DNA of 64,000 nt, from positions 3,844,001 through 3,908,000 of the forward strand of contig NZ_LT707065.1 of NCBI RefSeq assembly GCF_900156745.1, in the 5' to 3' direction. The stretch comes from Achromobacter sp. MFA1 R4. Lineage in GTDB: Bacteria; Pseudomonadota; Gammaproteobacteria; Burkholderiales; Burkholderiaceae_B. The notes under the pieces are model-generated. The model worked only from the letters and a program-made list of their open reading frames with translations. It searched no databases and was not told where the DNA came from. Shown here piece by piece: positions 1 through 9,295 of the stretch (its first letter is position 1; each line of letters starts with the position of its first letter). A program made the translations under genes and the position numbers.

Positions 1-1043
1 AGCGCGCCGTCCGCATTGATGATGAGCTTCAGGAAATCCAGGATGTTGCGCGCATAGAGCGCCGAGGCGTCGGTGGCGACCAGGCCGGGCAGGTTGGTCA
101 GCCCGATGATGGTCACGCCGTGCTTGTCGACGATTCGGCCTTTTTCGGACAGCGGGCAGTTGCCGCCGCGTTCGACGGCCAGGTCCACCAGCACCGAGCC
201 CGGCTTCATGGCCGCGACGGTTTCCTCGGAGACCAGCGTGGGGGCGGGGCGGCCGGGGATCAGCGCGGTCGAGATGACGATGTCGGCCTGCTTGCAGCGC
301 TCGGACACCAGCGCGGCCTGGCGGGCCATCCATCCGGGCGGCATGGCCCGGGCGTACCCGCCCGTGCCTTGCGCGATCTCGCGTTCTTCGTCGGTTTCGA
401 ACGGCACGTCGATGAATTTGGCGCCCAGGGATTCGACCTGTTCGCGCGCGGCGGGGCGCACGTCGGAGGCCTCGACCACCGCGCCCAGCCGCTTGGCCGT
501 GGCGATGGCCTGCAGGCCGGCCACGCCCGTGCCCAGCACGACTACGCGGGCGGCCTTCAGGGTGCCGGCGGCGGTCATCATCATGGGGATCAGGCGGCCG
601 TAGTGATGGGCAGCCAGCAGCACGGCCTTGTAGCCGGCCAGGTTGGCCTGCGATGACAGCACGTCCAGGCTTTGGGCGCGGGTGATGCGGGGGGCGGCCT
701 CCAGCGCGAAGCCGGTCAGGCCGGCGGCGGCCAACTGCGCCAGGCCTTCCTCGTCGAAGGGATCGAGCATGCCCACCACCACGGCGCCCGGCTTCATGTG
801 GGGCAGTTCATCGGGGGAGGGCGCGCGAACCTTCATGACGAGTTCGGCGCCCAGGGCTTCCTGGGCGGAACCGAGCGTGGCGCCCGCGGCGACGTAGGCG
901 TCGTCGAGATAGCGGGCGGCGCTGCCTGCCCCGCGCTCCACGACCACTGTGTGCTTGCCGCCCACATACTTCTTGACGGTCTCCGGTGTTGCTGCGACAC
1001 GGGTTTCCCCGTCTCGGGTTTCCTTGGGTATCCCGATGTGCAT
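1..1043 (-). CDS. pntA: NAD(P) transhydrogenase subunit alpha (partial, 3' end outside the window)
   Basis: This is the alpha subunit (NAD(H)-binding domain I) of the proton-pumping nicotinamide nucleotide transhydrogenase, which moves hydride between NADH and NADP+ at the inner membrane. The protein starts MHIGIPKETRDGETRVAATP, the classic alanine dehydrogenase/PNT N-terminus. It then shows the Rossmann motif VLGTGVAGLQAIATAKRLGA and the segment MKPGSVLVDLAVERGGNC, both typical of PntA. The start at 1043 follows a GAGGAGAGG ribosome site. The reading frame stays open to base 1, so the C-terminus lies outside. pntAA/pntB would be expected further left. Family assignment is very secure. Confidence 0.95.
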   Translation of the reverse strand, partial: MHIGIPKETRDGETRVAATPETVKKYVGGKHTVVVERGAGSAARYLDDAYVAAGATLGSAQEALGAELVMKVRAPSPDELPHMKPGAVVVGMLDPFDEEGLAQLAAAGLTGFALEAAPRITRAQSLDVLSSQANLAGYKAVLLAAHHYGRLIPMMMTAAGTLKAARVVVLGTGVAGLQAIATAKRLGAVVEASDVRPAAREQVESLGAKFIDVPFETDEEREIAQGTGGYARAMPPGWMARQAALVSERCKQADIVISTALIPGRPAPTLVSEETVAAMKPGSVLVDLAVERGGNCPLSEKGRIVDKHGVTIIGLTNLPGLVATDASALYARNILDFLKLIINADGA

Positions 1044-1130
1044 CGACGCCTCTCCTCAGAAGGTTCGCCGTAGTTATACACGGAATGTGCGTTCTCACGC
1101 TCCCCTCGTTTGGTCCGCTTGTGCGCGGGC

Positions 1131-1159
1131 AAAAAAAACCCCATGGCGAACCATGGGGT
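1131..1159 (-). terminator. Rho-independent terminator of the Bug-hutG operon
   Basis: A perfect 9-bp stem (ACCCCATGG / CCATGGGGT, loop CGAA) is followed on the minus strand by a run of eight T. It lies 76 bases beyond the hutG stop and just before pntA, so it separates the two minus-strand transcripts. Confidence 0.9.
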
Positions 1160-1234
1160 GCGGGTCTTGCAACCCGAATGCTCCGGCCAGTCAGACCACG
1201 TCGCCGGCCGGCACCAGCGCGCAGACGTCCGGCG

Positions 1235-2110
1235 TCAAACCGTCTGTGCGCGAGTCCAGAGGATCAGCGCGGCGGTGAGGTCGCGCAGATCGGCCTTCAG
1301 GCGGCCGTAGTTCTCGCTGGGGCGAAGCGACACTTCGTCCATGTACAGCTTGCGGTTGATCTCGATCTGCAGGCTGTGGCGGCCTTCTTGCGGGCGGCCG
1401 AAGGCGCGGACCAGTTCCACGCCCTTGTAGGGGTCGTTCACCGTGACGTCATAGCCGCGTTCGCGCAGCCAGGCCGCGATGAATTCGCGGAAGGCCGGGT
1501 CGCTGGTGCTGCCGTCGCGGTCGCCCAGCACGAAGTCGGGGTGGACCAGGCCGGGGCGGTCGGTGGCGAATTCGCCGGCCACGCTGGGCATGGAGTGGCA
1601 GTTGATGTGCCAGACCTTGCCGAACTTGCGGTGCGCGTTGTCCAGCACCTGGCCGAGCGCGGCGTGGTAGGGCTTCCAGCAGGCGTCGATGCGGTGGCGC
1701 ACTTCCTGGACCGTCAGCTTGCGGTCGTACAGGGGCGTGCCGTCATCGAGCATGCGCCAGATCAGGCCCTTACCCAGCTTGACCTTGGGCGAGGCGTTCA
1801 GCGCGTCGGGCCACGCCTCGTCCAGCAGCAGTTCGTCGATTTCGTCGGGCGCGCGGTTGGCGTCGATGTAGGCGCGCGGAAAGGCCGCGGCAATCATCGG
1901 CACGCCCATCTCGATGGCGTCGCCCCACAAGTCGTCAACCCAGGTGTCCTCGGCGGTGCGCAATGCGCCAAAGTCCACCGCGGCAGCGAAATCGGGGGGG
2001 TAGGCGGTGCCGCTGTGCGGGGAGTCCAGCACAAGGGGAGCCGAAATTTCCGAATCGGGGTATTGCTGCGGAAGGTCGAGGCGGTAGGACAGGGGTTGGG
2101 TAATTCGCAT
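1235..2110 (-). CDS. hutG: N-formylglutamate deformylase (amidohydrolase)
   Basis: A 291-residue member of the N-formylglutamate amidohydrolase family, which hydrolyses N-formyl-L-glutamate to glutamate and formate in the five-step histidine degradation route. Visible family features are the N-terminal LVLDSPHSGTAYP segment with a metal-type histidine, ANRAPDEIDELL near residue 95, and the central WHINCHSMPS. Length fits the family. The gene lies downstream of a Bug-family receptor on the same strand, with an intercistronic hairpin at 2138-2168. No other hut gene is in the window, so the enzyme may serve another N-formyl amino acid or a receptor-linked uptake route. Family sure, physiological substrate inferred. 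Confidence 0.88.
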   Translation of the reverse strand: MRITQPLSYRLDLPQQYPDSEISAPLVLDSPHSGTAYPPDFAAAVDFGALRTAEDTWVDDLWGDAIEMGVPMIAAAFPRAYIDANRAPDEIDELLLDEAWPDALNASPKVKLGKGLIWRMLDDGTPLYDRKLTVQEVRHRIDACWKPYHAALGQVLDNAHRKFGKVWHINCHSMPSVAGEFATDRPGLVHPDFVLGDRDGSTSDPAFREFIAAWLRERGYDVTVNDPYKGVELVRAFGRPQEGRHSLQIEINRKLYMDEVSLRPSENYGRLKADLRDLTAALILWTRAQTV

Positions 2111-2137
2111 AAGGGGGTACTGCGTTCGTGAATCGGA

Positions 2138-2168
2138 GGTCCCCGCGCGCCATGGACGCGCGGGGACC
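2138..2168 (-). other. Intercistronic hairpin between Bug receptor and hutG
   Basis: A perfect 12-bp inverted repeat (GGTCCCCGCGCG / CGCGCGGGGACC) with a 7-base loop starts 9 bases after the receptor stop. There is no T-run on either side, so it looks more like an mRNA-stabilising or partial attenuator element than a full terminator. It would favour higher receptor than hutG expression. Confidence 0.7.
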
Positions 2169-2177
2169 GAAGACCGG

Positions 2178-3167
2178 TTAGTCGATCTTCACGTTGGCTT
2201 CTTTGGCGATGCGCTTGTTCTTGGCGATTTCAGCCGAGATCTGCGCGCCGAATTCGGCCGAGGTGTTGGCGGCCGGCGAGGCGCCCAGGGCAGCCAGGCG
2301 CGACTTGACGTCTTCTTCGGCGCTGACCTTCTGGACGGCGGCGTTCAGCTTGGCCAGCACGGGGGCGGGCAGCTTGGCCGGAGCGACCAGGCCGAACCAG
2401 GACGCGTCGTTGACGGCCGGCAGGCCGGCTTCGGCAAACGTGGGCACGTCGGGCAGGGCGGCCACGCGCTTGGGCGAGGCGACGGCCATGGCGATCAGGC
2501 GGCCGGACTGGACGTGCGGCAGCGTGGAGGGCAGGTTGTCATACATGACGTCGACCTGGCCAGCCAGCGCGTCGTTCAGCGCCGGGCCCACGCCGCGGTA
2601 CGGCACGTGCATCAGGTCGGTGCCCGACGCCATCTTGAACAGTTCGCCCATCATGTGCGACACGGAACCGTTGCCAGCCGACGCGTACGTCAGCTTGCCC
2701 GGCTGGCTCTTGGCCAGCGTGATGAATTCGGCGATGTTCTTGGCCTGGACCTTCGGGTTGATGGTCATGATGTTCGGCACGGCCGCCAGGTTCGAGATGG
2801 GCGTGAAGTCCTTCTCGCCATCGAACGGCAGGTTCGGATAGATGGCCGGATTGATGCCGTGCGTGCTGACGGTGGCGATACCCAGGGTATAGCCGTCCGG
2901 TGCGCTGCTGGCAACGAACGCGCTGCCGATCGAGCCGCCGGCGCCGCCGCGGTTTTCCACGACGACGGTCTGGCCCAGTTCCTTGCCGAGCTTGTCGGCG
3001 AACAGGCGGCCGACGATGTCGGTGGTGCCGCCCGGCGGGAAGGGGACGATCAGGCGGATGGGCTTGCTGGGATACGCGTCTTCAGCGTGCGCGATACCCG
3101 AGGTCAGCGGCGTGGCCAGCGTCGCGGCGGCGACACACAGGCCCAGTACTACATTACGGCGTTGCAT
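2178..3167 (-). CDS. Bug-family tripartite tricarboxylate transporter substrate-binding protein
   Basis: A 329-residue periplasmic receptor of the Bug/TctC family, which captures carboxylates or amides for TctAB-type uptake or sensing. The N-terminus MQRRNVVLGLCVAAATLATP with a following AHA cleavage site is a Sec signal peptide. YPSKPIRLIVPFPPGGTTDIVGR is the family's hallmark first strand and loop. ASAGNGSVSHMMGELF, VPYRGVGPALNDALAGQVD and FGLVAPAKLP follow in the usual order. It is the first gene of a minus-strand unit with hutG and is divergent from the LysR gene at 3403. No TctA or TctB membrane gene is nearby, as is common for orphan Bug receptors. The ligand is unknown; formylglutamate is a guess from the neighbour. 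Confidence 0.93.
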   Translation of the reverse strand: MQRRNVVLGLCVAAATLATPLTSGIAHAEDAYPSKPIRLIVPFPPGGTTDIVGRLFADKLGKELGQTVVVENRGGAGGSIGSAFVASSAPDGYTLGIATVSTHGINPAIYPNLPFDGEKDFTPISNLAAVPNIMTINPKVQAKNIAEFITLAKSQPGKLTYASAGNGSVSHMMGELFKMASGTDLMHVPYRGVGPALNDALAGQVDVMYDNLPSTLPHVQSGRLIAMAVASPKRVAALPDVPTFAEAGLPAVNDASWFGLVAPAKLPAPVLAKLNAAVQKVSAEEDVKSRLAALGASPAANTSAEFGAQISAEIAKNKRIAKEANVKID

Positions 3168-3402
3168 GGATTCCCCTACTAATGAATGGAAAGCGGTTGC
3201 GCAAAGGCAGTCGCAAACGCAACGATTCTTTCCTGGCGGCCGGGTTTGCGCAAACGAAAGTTTCTCCGTAAGCTATGACTTTTTTTCATACCTCTTTTTC
3301 GGCCAGCCTCGATTGACGTTACTTTTATGTAACGTTTGCGTCTCCCGCAGGCCGTCGTCAGGCCCGCAGGGCAGGGAGCCCCACCTTCAGTGGGGACTAC
3401 AG
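3168..3402. promoter_or_regulatory. Divergent control region for Bug receptor and LysR gene
   Basis: These 235 bases separate a divergent receptor and LysR pair, the standard layout in which the LysR protein controls both genes. The stretch is visibly AT-richer than its surroundings, with several T-runs around 3277-3300. A perfect hairpin CCCCAC / GTGGGG with loop CTTCA lies at 3379-3395, only 7 bases ahead of the LysR start, where it could mask the ribosome site. No clear sigma70 boxes were assigned. Confidence 0.55.
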
Positions 3403-4329
3403 ATGAGGCGTTTCTGTCCCTCTTTAACCGATCTTCAAGCCTTCGAGGTGGCCGCCCGGCATAGCAGTTTCACCCGCGCTGCCCAGGAGCTTTGCGTGAC
3501 GCAGGGCGCCGTGAGTAAACAGGTGAAACATTTGGAGGAGTTCGTCGGGGTAGAACTATTCCTGCGGATCAGGCAAGGCCTGGTCCTCACCGAAGCCGGC
3601 CGCAGTTATCTCACGAAGATCCAGGCAGGGCTCGGCCAGATCGAGGCGGCCACGGTCGAACTGATCGCGCACCAGGGGCGAGGGGGCACGCTGAATCTCA
3701 CGTGCATGCCGACCTTCGGGGCGCGCTGGCTGATTCCGCGGCTGACCGCGTTCATGCGCCTGCGCCCCGATATCCATGTCGAATTCCTGCCGCATCGGCA
3801 GGGCTACGATTTTTCCACACCGGAGCTGGATGCCGCGGTGCGGTTTGGCGAGGGCCTCTGGCCCGGCAGCGGCGCGGACTACATCGTCGGTCGCGAGATC
3901 CTGCCTGTCTGCAGCCCGCGCCTGATCCCGGGCGGGTGCAAGTCGCCCGAAGACCTGCTGGCGTATCCGCTGTTGCACCATACCTCGGCCCTGGAGGGCT
4001 GGCGCGACTGGTTCGAACAGGCCGGTTGCGATACGCGGCGCAGCCTGGAGGGCGCGCGCTTTGACCAATACGCGCTGCTGTCGCAGGCCGCGGCGGCGGG
4101 GTTCGGCGTGGCGTTGATTCCGCGCTGCCTCATCGAAGACGAGCTGCGGGACGGCAAGCTGGCCATTGCCATACAGTTGCCGATCCGGGCGCGCATGGGC
4201 TATTACCTGTGCTACCCCGAGCAAAAGGCCAACCTCCCCACCCTGCAGGCCTTCCGCGCCTGGCTGATGGAAGTGTCGCGGGCCGCCGAGCCGCAGCCGA
4301 GGGAAGACACCGTGTCCGATCTAAAATAG
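3403..4329 (+). CDS. LysR-family transcriptional regulator (GcvA-like)
   Basis: A 308-residue LysR regulator. The winged-helix N-terminus reads [47 protein letters not shown], which is of the GcvA/AmpR subgroup type (VTQGAVS). It is followed by a linker helix and a substrate-binding effector domain ending near residue 300. The start was taken at 3403 because family members begin about 8-10 residues before the helix-turn-helix; the open frame upstream has no similarity features. It is divergent from the Bug-hutG unit and probably controls it in response to the transported compound. It overlaps the likely mnmA promoter at its 3' end. Family certain, target inferred. Confidence 0.93.
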   Translation: MRRFCPSLTDLQAFEVAARHSSFTRAAQELCVTQGAVSKQVKHLEEFVGVELFLRIRQGLVLTEAGRSYLTKIQAGLGQIEAATVELIAHQGRGGTLNLTCMPTFGARWLIPRLTAFMRLRPDIHVEFLPHRQGYDFSTPELDAAVRFGEGLWPGSGADYIVGREILPVCSPRLIPGGCKSPEDLLAYPLLHHTSALEGWRDWFEQAGCDTRRSLEGARFDQYALLSQAAAAGFGVALIPRCLIEDELRDGKLAIAIQLPIRARMGYYLCYPEQKANLPTLQAFRAWLMEVSRAAEPQPREDTVSDLK

Positions 4330-4336
4330 CCGCATC

Positions 4337-5455
4337 ATGAGTCAAACATCCACCAAGAAAGGCCGCGTTGTCGTCGGCATGTCCGGCGGGGTCGATTCTT
4401 CGGTCACCGCCTGGCTGCTCAAGCAACAGGGCTACGAGGTCGTCGGCCTGTTCATGAAGAACTGGGAAGACGACGACGATTCCGAATACTGCTCCACCCG
4501 CCAGGATCTCCTGGACGCCGCCAGCGTGGCCGACCTGGTCGGCGTGGAGTTTGAGTTCGTCAACTTCGCCGCCGAATACAAGGACCGCGTGTTCGCGGAA
4601 TTCCTGCGCGAGTACTCCGCGGGCCGCACGCCCAACCCGGACGTCCTGTGCAACGCCGAGATCAAATTCAAGGCCTTCCTGGACCATGCCATGGCGCTGG
4701 GCGCGGAGCATATCGCGACGGGGCACTACGCCCGCGTGCGCGAAGTGCCCGCCGAGGGCGGCGGCACGCAGTTCCAGCTGCTCAAGGCGCTGGACGGCTC
4801 CAAGGACCAAAGCTATTTCCTGCACCGCCTGAACCAGGCGCAGCTTTCGCGCACGCTGTTTCCCCTGGGCGAGATTCACAAGACCGAGGTGCGGCGCATC
4901 GCGCACGAGATCGGCCTGCACAATGCCGCCAAGAAGGATTCCACGGGCATCTGCTTCATTGGCGAACGCCCGTTCCGGGAATTCCTGAACCGTTACCTGC
5001 CCACCGAGCCCGGTCCCATCCTGACTCCCGAAGGGCAGCAGGTGGGGCGCCACGAAGGACTCTCCTTCTACACGCTGGGGCAGCGCAAGGGCCTGGGCGT
5101 TGGCGGCGTCAAGGGACGCCAGCGGGAAGACGGCACGGCCGAGGCCTGGTACGTGGCGCGCAAGGACCTGGCGCGCAACGTGCTGTACGTGGTGCAGGGG
5201 CACGATCATCCGTGGCTGCTGTCCGGCAGCCTCACGGCGCAGGACGCGAGCTGGGTGGCGGGCCATCCGCCGGCCCCGGGCGCCTACGGCGCCAAGACGC
5301 GCTACCGGCAGGCCGACGCGGCGTGCCGCCTGGGCAATGCCGCGGACGGCGCGTTTTCGCTGGAATTCACCGAGCCGCAGTGGGCGGTGACGCCCGGCCA
5401 GTCGGCCGTGCTATACGATGGCGAGGTTTGCCTGGGCGGCGGCATCATTCTCTAG
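4337..5455 (+). CDS. mnmA: tRNA-specific 2-thiouridylase MnmA
   Basis: A 372-residue tRNA 2-thiouridylase that installs s2U34 in tRNAs for Lys, Glu and Gln, taking sulfur from the TusE/IscS relay. The ATP-pyrophosphatase loop [15 protein letters not shown] sits at residues 14-28. The two redox cysteines of the family are visible as C105 ([10 protein letters not shown]) and C206 ([12 protein letters not shown]). The central GHYAR and C-terminal beta-barrel are complete. Length matches the E. coli enzyme. A TAAAAT hexamer ends 9 bases before the ATG, so the mRNA leader must be very short if this is the -10 box. It is followed by a clear terminator. Identification is secure. Confidence 0.97.
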   Translation: MSQTSTKKGRVVVGMSGGVDSSVTAWLLKQQGYEVVGLFMKNWEDDDDSEYCSTRQDLLDAASVADLVGVEFEFVNFAAEYKDRVFAEFLREYSAGRTPNPDVLCNAEIKFKAFLDHAMALGAEHIATGHYARVREVPAEGGGTQFQLLKALDGSKDQSYFLHRLNQAQLSRTLFPLGEIHKTEVRRIAHEIGLHNAAKKDSTGICFIGERPFREFLNRYLPTEPGPILTPEGQQVGRHEGLSFYTLGQRKGLGVGGVKGRQREDGTAEAWYVARKDLARNVLYVVQGHDHPWLLSGSLTAQDASWVAGHPPAPGAYGAKTRYRQADAACRLGNAADGAFSLEFTEPQWAVTPGQSAVLYDGEVCLGGGIIL

Positions 5456-5476
5456 GATGCGCAGCCGCTCGTAACC

Positions 5477-5509
5477 AAGGCCCCCCGGGCGCGATGCCCG
5501 AGGGGCCTT
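5477..5509 (+). terminator. Terminator after mnmA
   Basis: The inverted repeat AAGGCCCC..GGGGCCTT with an inner CGGGC/GCCCG stem lies 22 bases after the mnmA stop, and a short T-containing tail follows. It probably ends the mnmA transcript before the permease gene at 5546. Confidence 0.75.
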
Positions 5510-5545
5510 GTTCATGACAATGTTCATCACAATAAAAGAGAGGAG

Positions 5546-6370
5546 ATGGCTGTGGATGTGACGATGGTGATATGCCTGCTGGCGTTGGGCGGCGTGGTCG
5601 GGTTTGCCGCGGGCCTGCTGGGCATCGGCGGCGGGATGCTGCTGGTTCCGTTCTTGACGATGCTGTTCACCTGGCAGGGCATGCCGGCCGACCTGGTGGT
5701 GCATGCGGCGATCGCCACGTCCATGACGTCGATCCTGTTCACCTCCATCTCCAGCGTCCGCGCCCACCAGCAGCGGGGCACCATCAAGTGGGGCATCGTG
5801 GCGGCCATGGCGCCGGGCATCATCGTCGGCGGCCTGCTGTCGGGCGGCGCGGTGTTCGCGGCGCTTAGCACGCTGTGGCTGTCGCTGTTCTTTGCCCTCT
5901 TTGTGGGGTATTCCGGCTGGAGCATGCTGCGCAACAAGAAGCCCAAGCCCACGCGCCAGATGCCGGGCGTCGTCGGCACCAGCGCGGCTGGGGCGGGCAT
6001 CGGCTTCCTGTCGGGCCTGGTCGGGGCCGGCGGCGGCTTCCTGTCGGTGCCGTTCATGGTCTGGTGCAACGTGGCCCTGCACAACGCGGTGTCGACCTCG
6101 GCGGCGCTGGGCTTTCCCATCGCGCTGGCCAACAGCGTGGGCTATATCGTCTCGGGCCTCAATGAAGCCGAGACCTATCCCGGCATGCTCGGATTCATCT
6201 ACTGGCCAGCGCTGCTGGCGCTGGTTTGCACCAGTGTCCTGACTGCGCCGCTGGGCGCGTGCATGGCCCATCGCCTGCCCGTGCAGACGCTCAAGCGCGT
6301 GTTTGCCGCGCTGCTGTTCGCGCTGGCCGCGTACATGCTGTTCAAGGCCTGGCAGACCTGGGCAGCGTGA
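5546..6370 (+). CDS. TauE/SafE-family sulfite/organosulfur exporter
   Basis: A 274-residue integral membrane protein of the TauE/SafE (COG0730) family, whose members export sulfite, sulfoacetate or related anions. The duplicated family motif is visible in both halves: GFAAGLLGIGGGMLLVPFL near residue 19, and GIGFLSGLVGAGGGFLSVPFM near residue 152. About eight hydrophobic segments are present, the usual topology. The start follows a GAGAGGAG ribosome site. Neighbours give no pathway, as mnmA upstream ends with a terminator and the next gene converges. The substrate cannot be read from sequence. Confidence 0.9.
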   Translation: MAVDVTMVICLLALGGVVGFAAGLLGIGGGMLLVPFLTMLFTWQGMPADLVVHAAIATSMTSILFTSISSVRAHQQRGTIKWGIVAAMAPGIIVGGLLSGGAVFAALSTLWLSLFFALFVGYSGWSMLRNKKPKPTRQMPGVVGTSAAGAGIGFLSGLVGAGGGFLSVPFMVWCNVALHNAVSTSAALGFPIALANSVGYIVSGLNEAETYPGMLGFIYWPALLALVCTSVLTAPLGACMAHRLPVQTLKRVFAALLFALAAYMLFKAWQTWAA

Positions 6371-6385
6371 TCGGGATAAGGAAAA

Positions 6386-6406
6386 CCGGCCGCGGAGAGC
6401 GGCCGG
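6386..6406. other. Hairpin between convergent TauE and GST genes
   Basis: The perfect 8-bp stem CCGGCCGC / GCGGCCGG lies between the two convergent stop codons. A second 7-bp stem (CGCCCGG / CCGGGCG) follows directly. No T-run is seen, so these are weak or factor-assisted terminators. Confidence 0.5.
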
Positions 6407-6447
6407 CGCAGCGCACGCCCGGTCAGGCCGGGCGCTTCTGGGGGGCG

Positions 6448-7059
6448 TCAGGCCGTCTTGGGCACCGTGTCGATGAACGACTGACGCTGGGACAGCTTGT
6501 CGTACAGGCGGGCCAGATTGGGTTGGCCGGTGCGCCAGTCCAGGGTGGCAAAGCGCAGGTCCAGGTAGCCCAGGGCACAGCCGACTGCGATGTCCGCCAG
6601 GCTGTAGTTGATGCCCATGCAATGGGCGTTTTCGCCCAGGCTCTTGTTCATGGCGTCCAGGCTGGCGTGGATCTTGCCGTACTGGCGTTCGATCCATTCA
6701 GGGCTGCGCTGGGCCTCGGGGCGCTGGTTTTCCTTGACGATGGTCACGCACGCGTCCAGGACGCCGTCTGCGATGGCTTCCCAGCACTTGACGGCCGCGC
6801 GGTCGCGTCCCGGCTGGGGAATCAGCCGGGCGACGGGAGACAGGGTGTCCAGGTACTCGACGATGACGCGCGAGTCGAACAGGGCGCCGCCATCTTCCAT
6901 GACCAGGCAGGGCACCTTGCCCAGCGGGTTGTACGTTTGGATCTGCGTGTCGGCGGACCAGACGTTTTCGAGTTCAAGCCGGTAGTCCAGCTTTTTCTCG
7001 GCCATGACGATGCGCACTTTGCGCACGTAGGGACTGGTAAGCGAGCCGATCAGTTTCAT
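6448..7059 (-). CDS. Glutathione S-transferase family protein (YibF-like)
   Basis: A 203-residue cytosolic GST-fold protein. The thioredoxin-like N-terminal domain begins MKLIGSLTSPYVRKVRIVMAE, with the serine/proline catalytic region, and continues through NPLGKVPCLVMEDG and LFDSRVIVEYLD, the glutathione gamma-glutamyl binding turn. The C-terminal helical domain carries NYSLADIAVGCALGYLDLR, the conserved N-capping box. The start at 7059 gives the family-typical N-terminus; an upstream in-frame start at 7248 would overlap purB and adds an unrelated extension. It is divergent from purB. The electrophile substrate is unknown. Confidence 0.9.
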   Translation of the reverse strand: MKLIGSLTSPYVRKVRIVMAEKKLDYRLELENVWSADTQIQTYNPLGKVPCLVMEDGGALFDSRVIVEYLDTLSPVARLIPQPGRDRAAVKCWEAIADGVLDACVTIVKENQRPEAQRSPEWIERQYGKIHASLDAMNKSLGENAHCMGINYSLADIAVGCALGYLDLRFATLDWRTGQPNLARLYDKLSQRQSFIDTVPKTA

Positions 7060-7203
7060 GGAGTCACAAGCGGAGTCGGAAAGCGGCCGAAGTATAGCAG
7101 GCCGCATGACGGTCGGAATTGTCCGCAGGCCGGAATCTTCGTCAGTTTGCCACAATGTGGGGCTGGCTCGGATGATAAAATCGTCGGGTTTTCCCATCCG
7201 TAG

Positions 7204-8598
<1,395 letters not shown>

Positions 8599-8605
8599 TC
8601 GCCAT

Positions 8606-8628
8606 GCCGCGCGCGCCATGCGCGCGGC
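8606..8628 (+). other. Hairpin between purB and cytochrome c' gene
   Basis: The perfect 9-bp stem GCCGCGCGC / GCGCGCGGC has a 5-base loop. It starts 7 bases after the purB stop and lacks a T-run. It may be a weak terminator or an mRNA 3'-end stabiliser, allowing partial read-through into the cytochrome gene. Confidence 0.55.
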
Positions 8629-8656
8629 GTTCACGTTGTACCTACGGGAGAAAGCA

Positions 8657-9115
8657 ATGAAGAAGTTGTCCACGCTTGCTGCGCTGGCCTGTATGACGGT
8701 GGGTCCGCTGCTCGCGACGTCCGCCTCCGCGCAGTTCGCCAAGCCCGAAGACGCGGTCAAGTACCGCCAGTCGGCGCTCTCGCTCATCGCCTCGCATTTC
8801 GGCCGCATGGCGCCGGTGGTCAAGGGCCAGGCGCCCTACGACGCCGCGCAGATCAAGGCGAACGTCGAGGTGCTGAAGACGCTCTCGGCATTGCCCTGGA
8901 CGGCTTTCGGTCCGGGCACGGAAGGCGGCGACGCCCGTCCGGAGATCTGGAGCGATGCCGCGGGTTTCAAGCAGAAGCAGCAGGCGTTTCAGGACAACAT
9001 CGTGAAGCTGTCGGCCGTGGCCGATGCCGGTGATCTGGACAAGCTGCGCGCCGCATTCGGCGACGTGGGCGCAAGCTGCAAGGCCTGCCACGACGCGTAT
9101 CGCAAAAAGAAGTAA
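8657..9115 (+). CDS. Cytochrome c'
   Basis: A 152-residue periplasmic high-spin cytochrome c. A Sec signal peptide (MKKLSTLAALACMTVG..TSASA, cleavage after about residue 25) precedes a four-helix-bundle domain. The single heme-binding motif CKACH is near the C-terminus at residues 141-145, the position that defines cytochromes c'. The start at 8657 has GGGAGAAAGCA upstream; the in-frame start at 8618 would bury the signal peptide. Members bind NO and CO and are linked to nitrosative-stress defence or electron transfer. The gene faces a cytochrome b561-type membrane protein, a likely redox partner. Confidence 0.93.
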   Translation: MKKLSTLAALACMTVGPLLATSASAQFAKPEDAVKYRQSALSLIASHFGRMAPVVKGQAPYDAAQIKANVEVLKTLSALPWTAFGPGTEGGDARPEIWSDAAGFKQKQQAFQDNIVKLSAVADAGDLDKLRAAFGDVGASCKACHDAYRKKK

Positions 9116-9165
9116 GCAAGGCTGAGGCTGCGCGCCAGCCGCGTGCCTCGCGCCTTCCAAAGAAC

Positions 9166-9233
9166 AAGCCCCGCACTGAAAGACCTCGAAGTCGGATTCA
9201 CGTCCAGCTTTCGGGGTGGTTCAGACGGGGCTT
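9166..9233. other. Long imperfect stem-loop between convergent cytochrome genes
   Basis: Outer arms AAGCCCCGCACTGAA (9166-9180) and TTCAGACGGGGCTT (9220-9233) pair with one bulge. Further pairing inside (ACCTCGAA / TTTCGGGGT, then GGA / TCC) makes one nearly continuous hairpin of 68 bases followed by CTTTTCC. It lies between two convergent genes and could act as a bidirectional terminator or a structured RNA. Confidence 0.6.
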
Positions 9234-9256
9234 TTCCTTGCGCGCTCGCGAGGCGC

Positions 9257-9295
9257 GTCTGTGAGAAAGGTCTGCGAGAAAGGTCTACGAGAAAG
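9257..9295. repeat. Three tandem 13-bp repeats at the end of the cytochrome b561 gene
   Basis: Units GTCTGTGAGAAAG, GTCTGCGAGAAAG and GTCTACGAGAAAG follow each other without gap (9257-9269, 9270-9282, 9283-9295). The last unit contains the stop codon of the minus-strand b561 gene. Because 13 is not a multiple of three, each copy shifts the frame. Confidence 0.85.
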
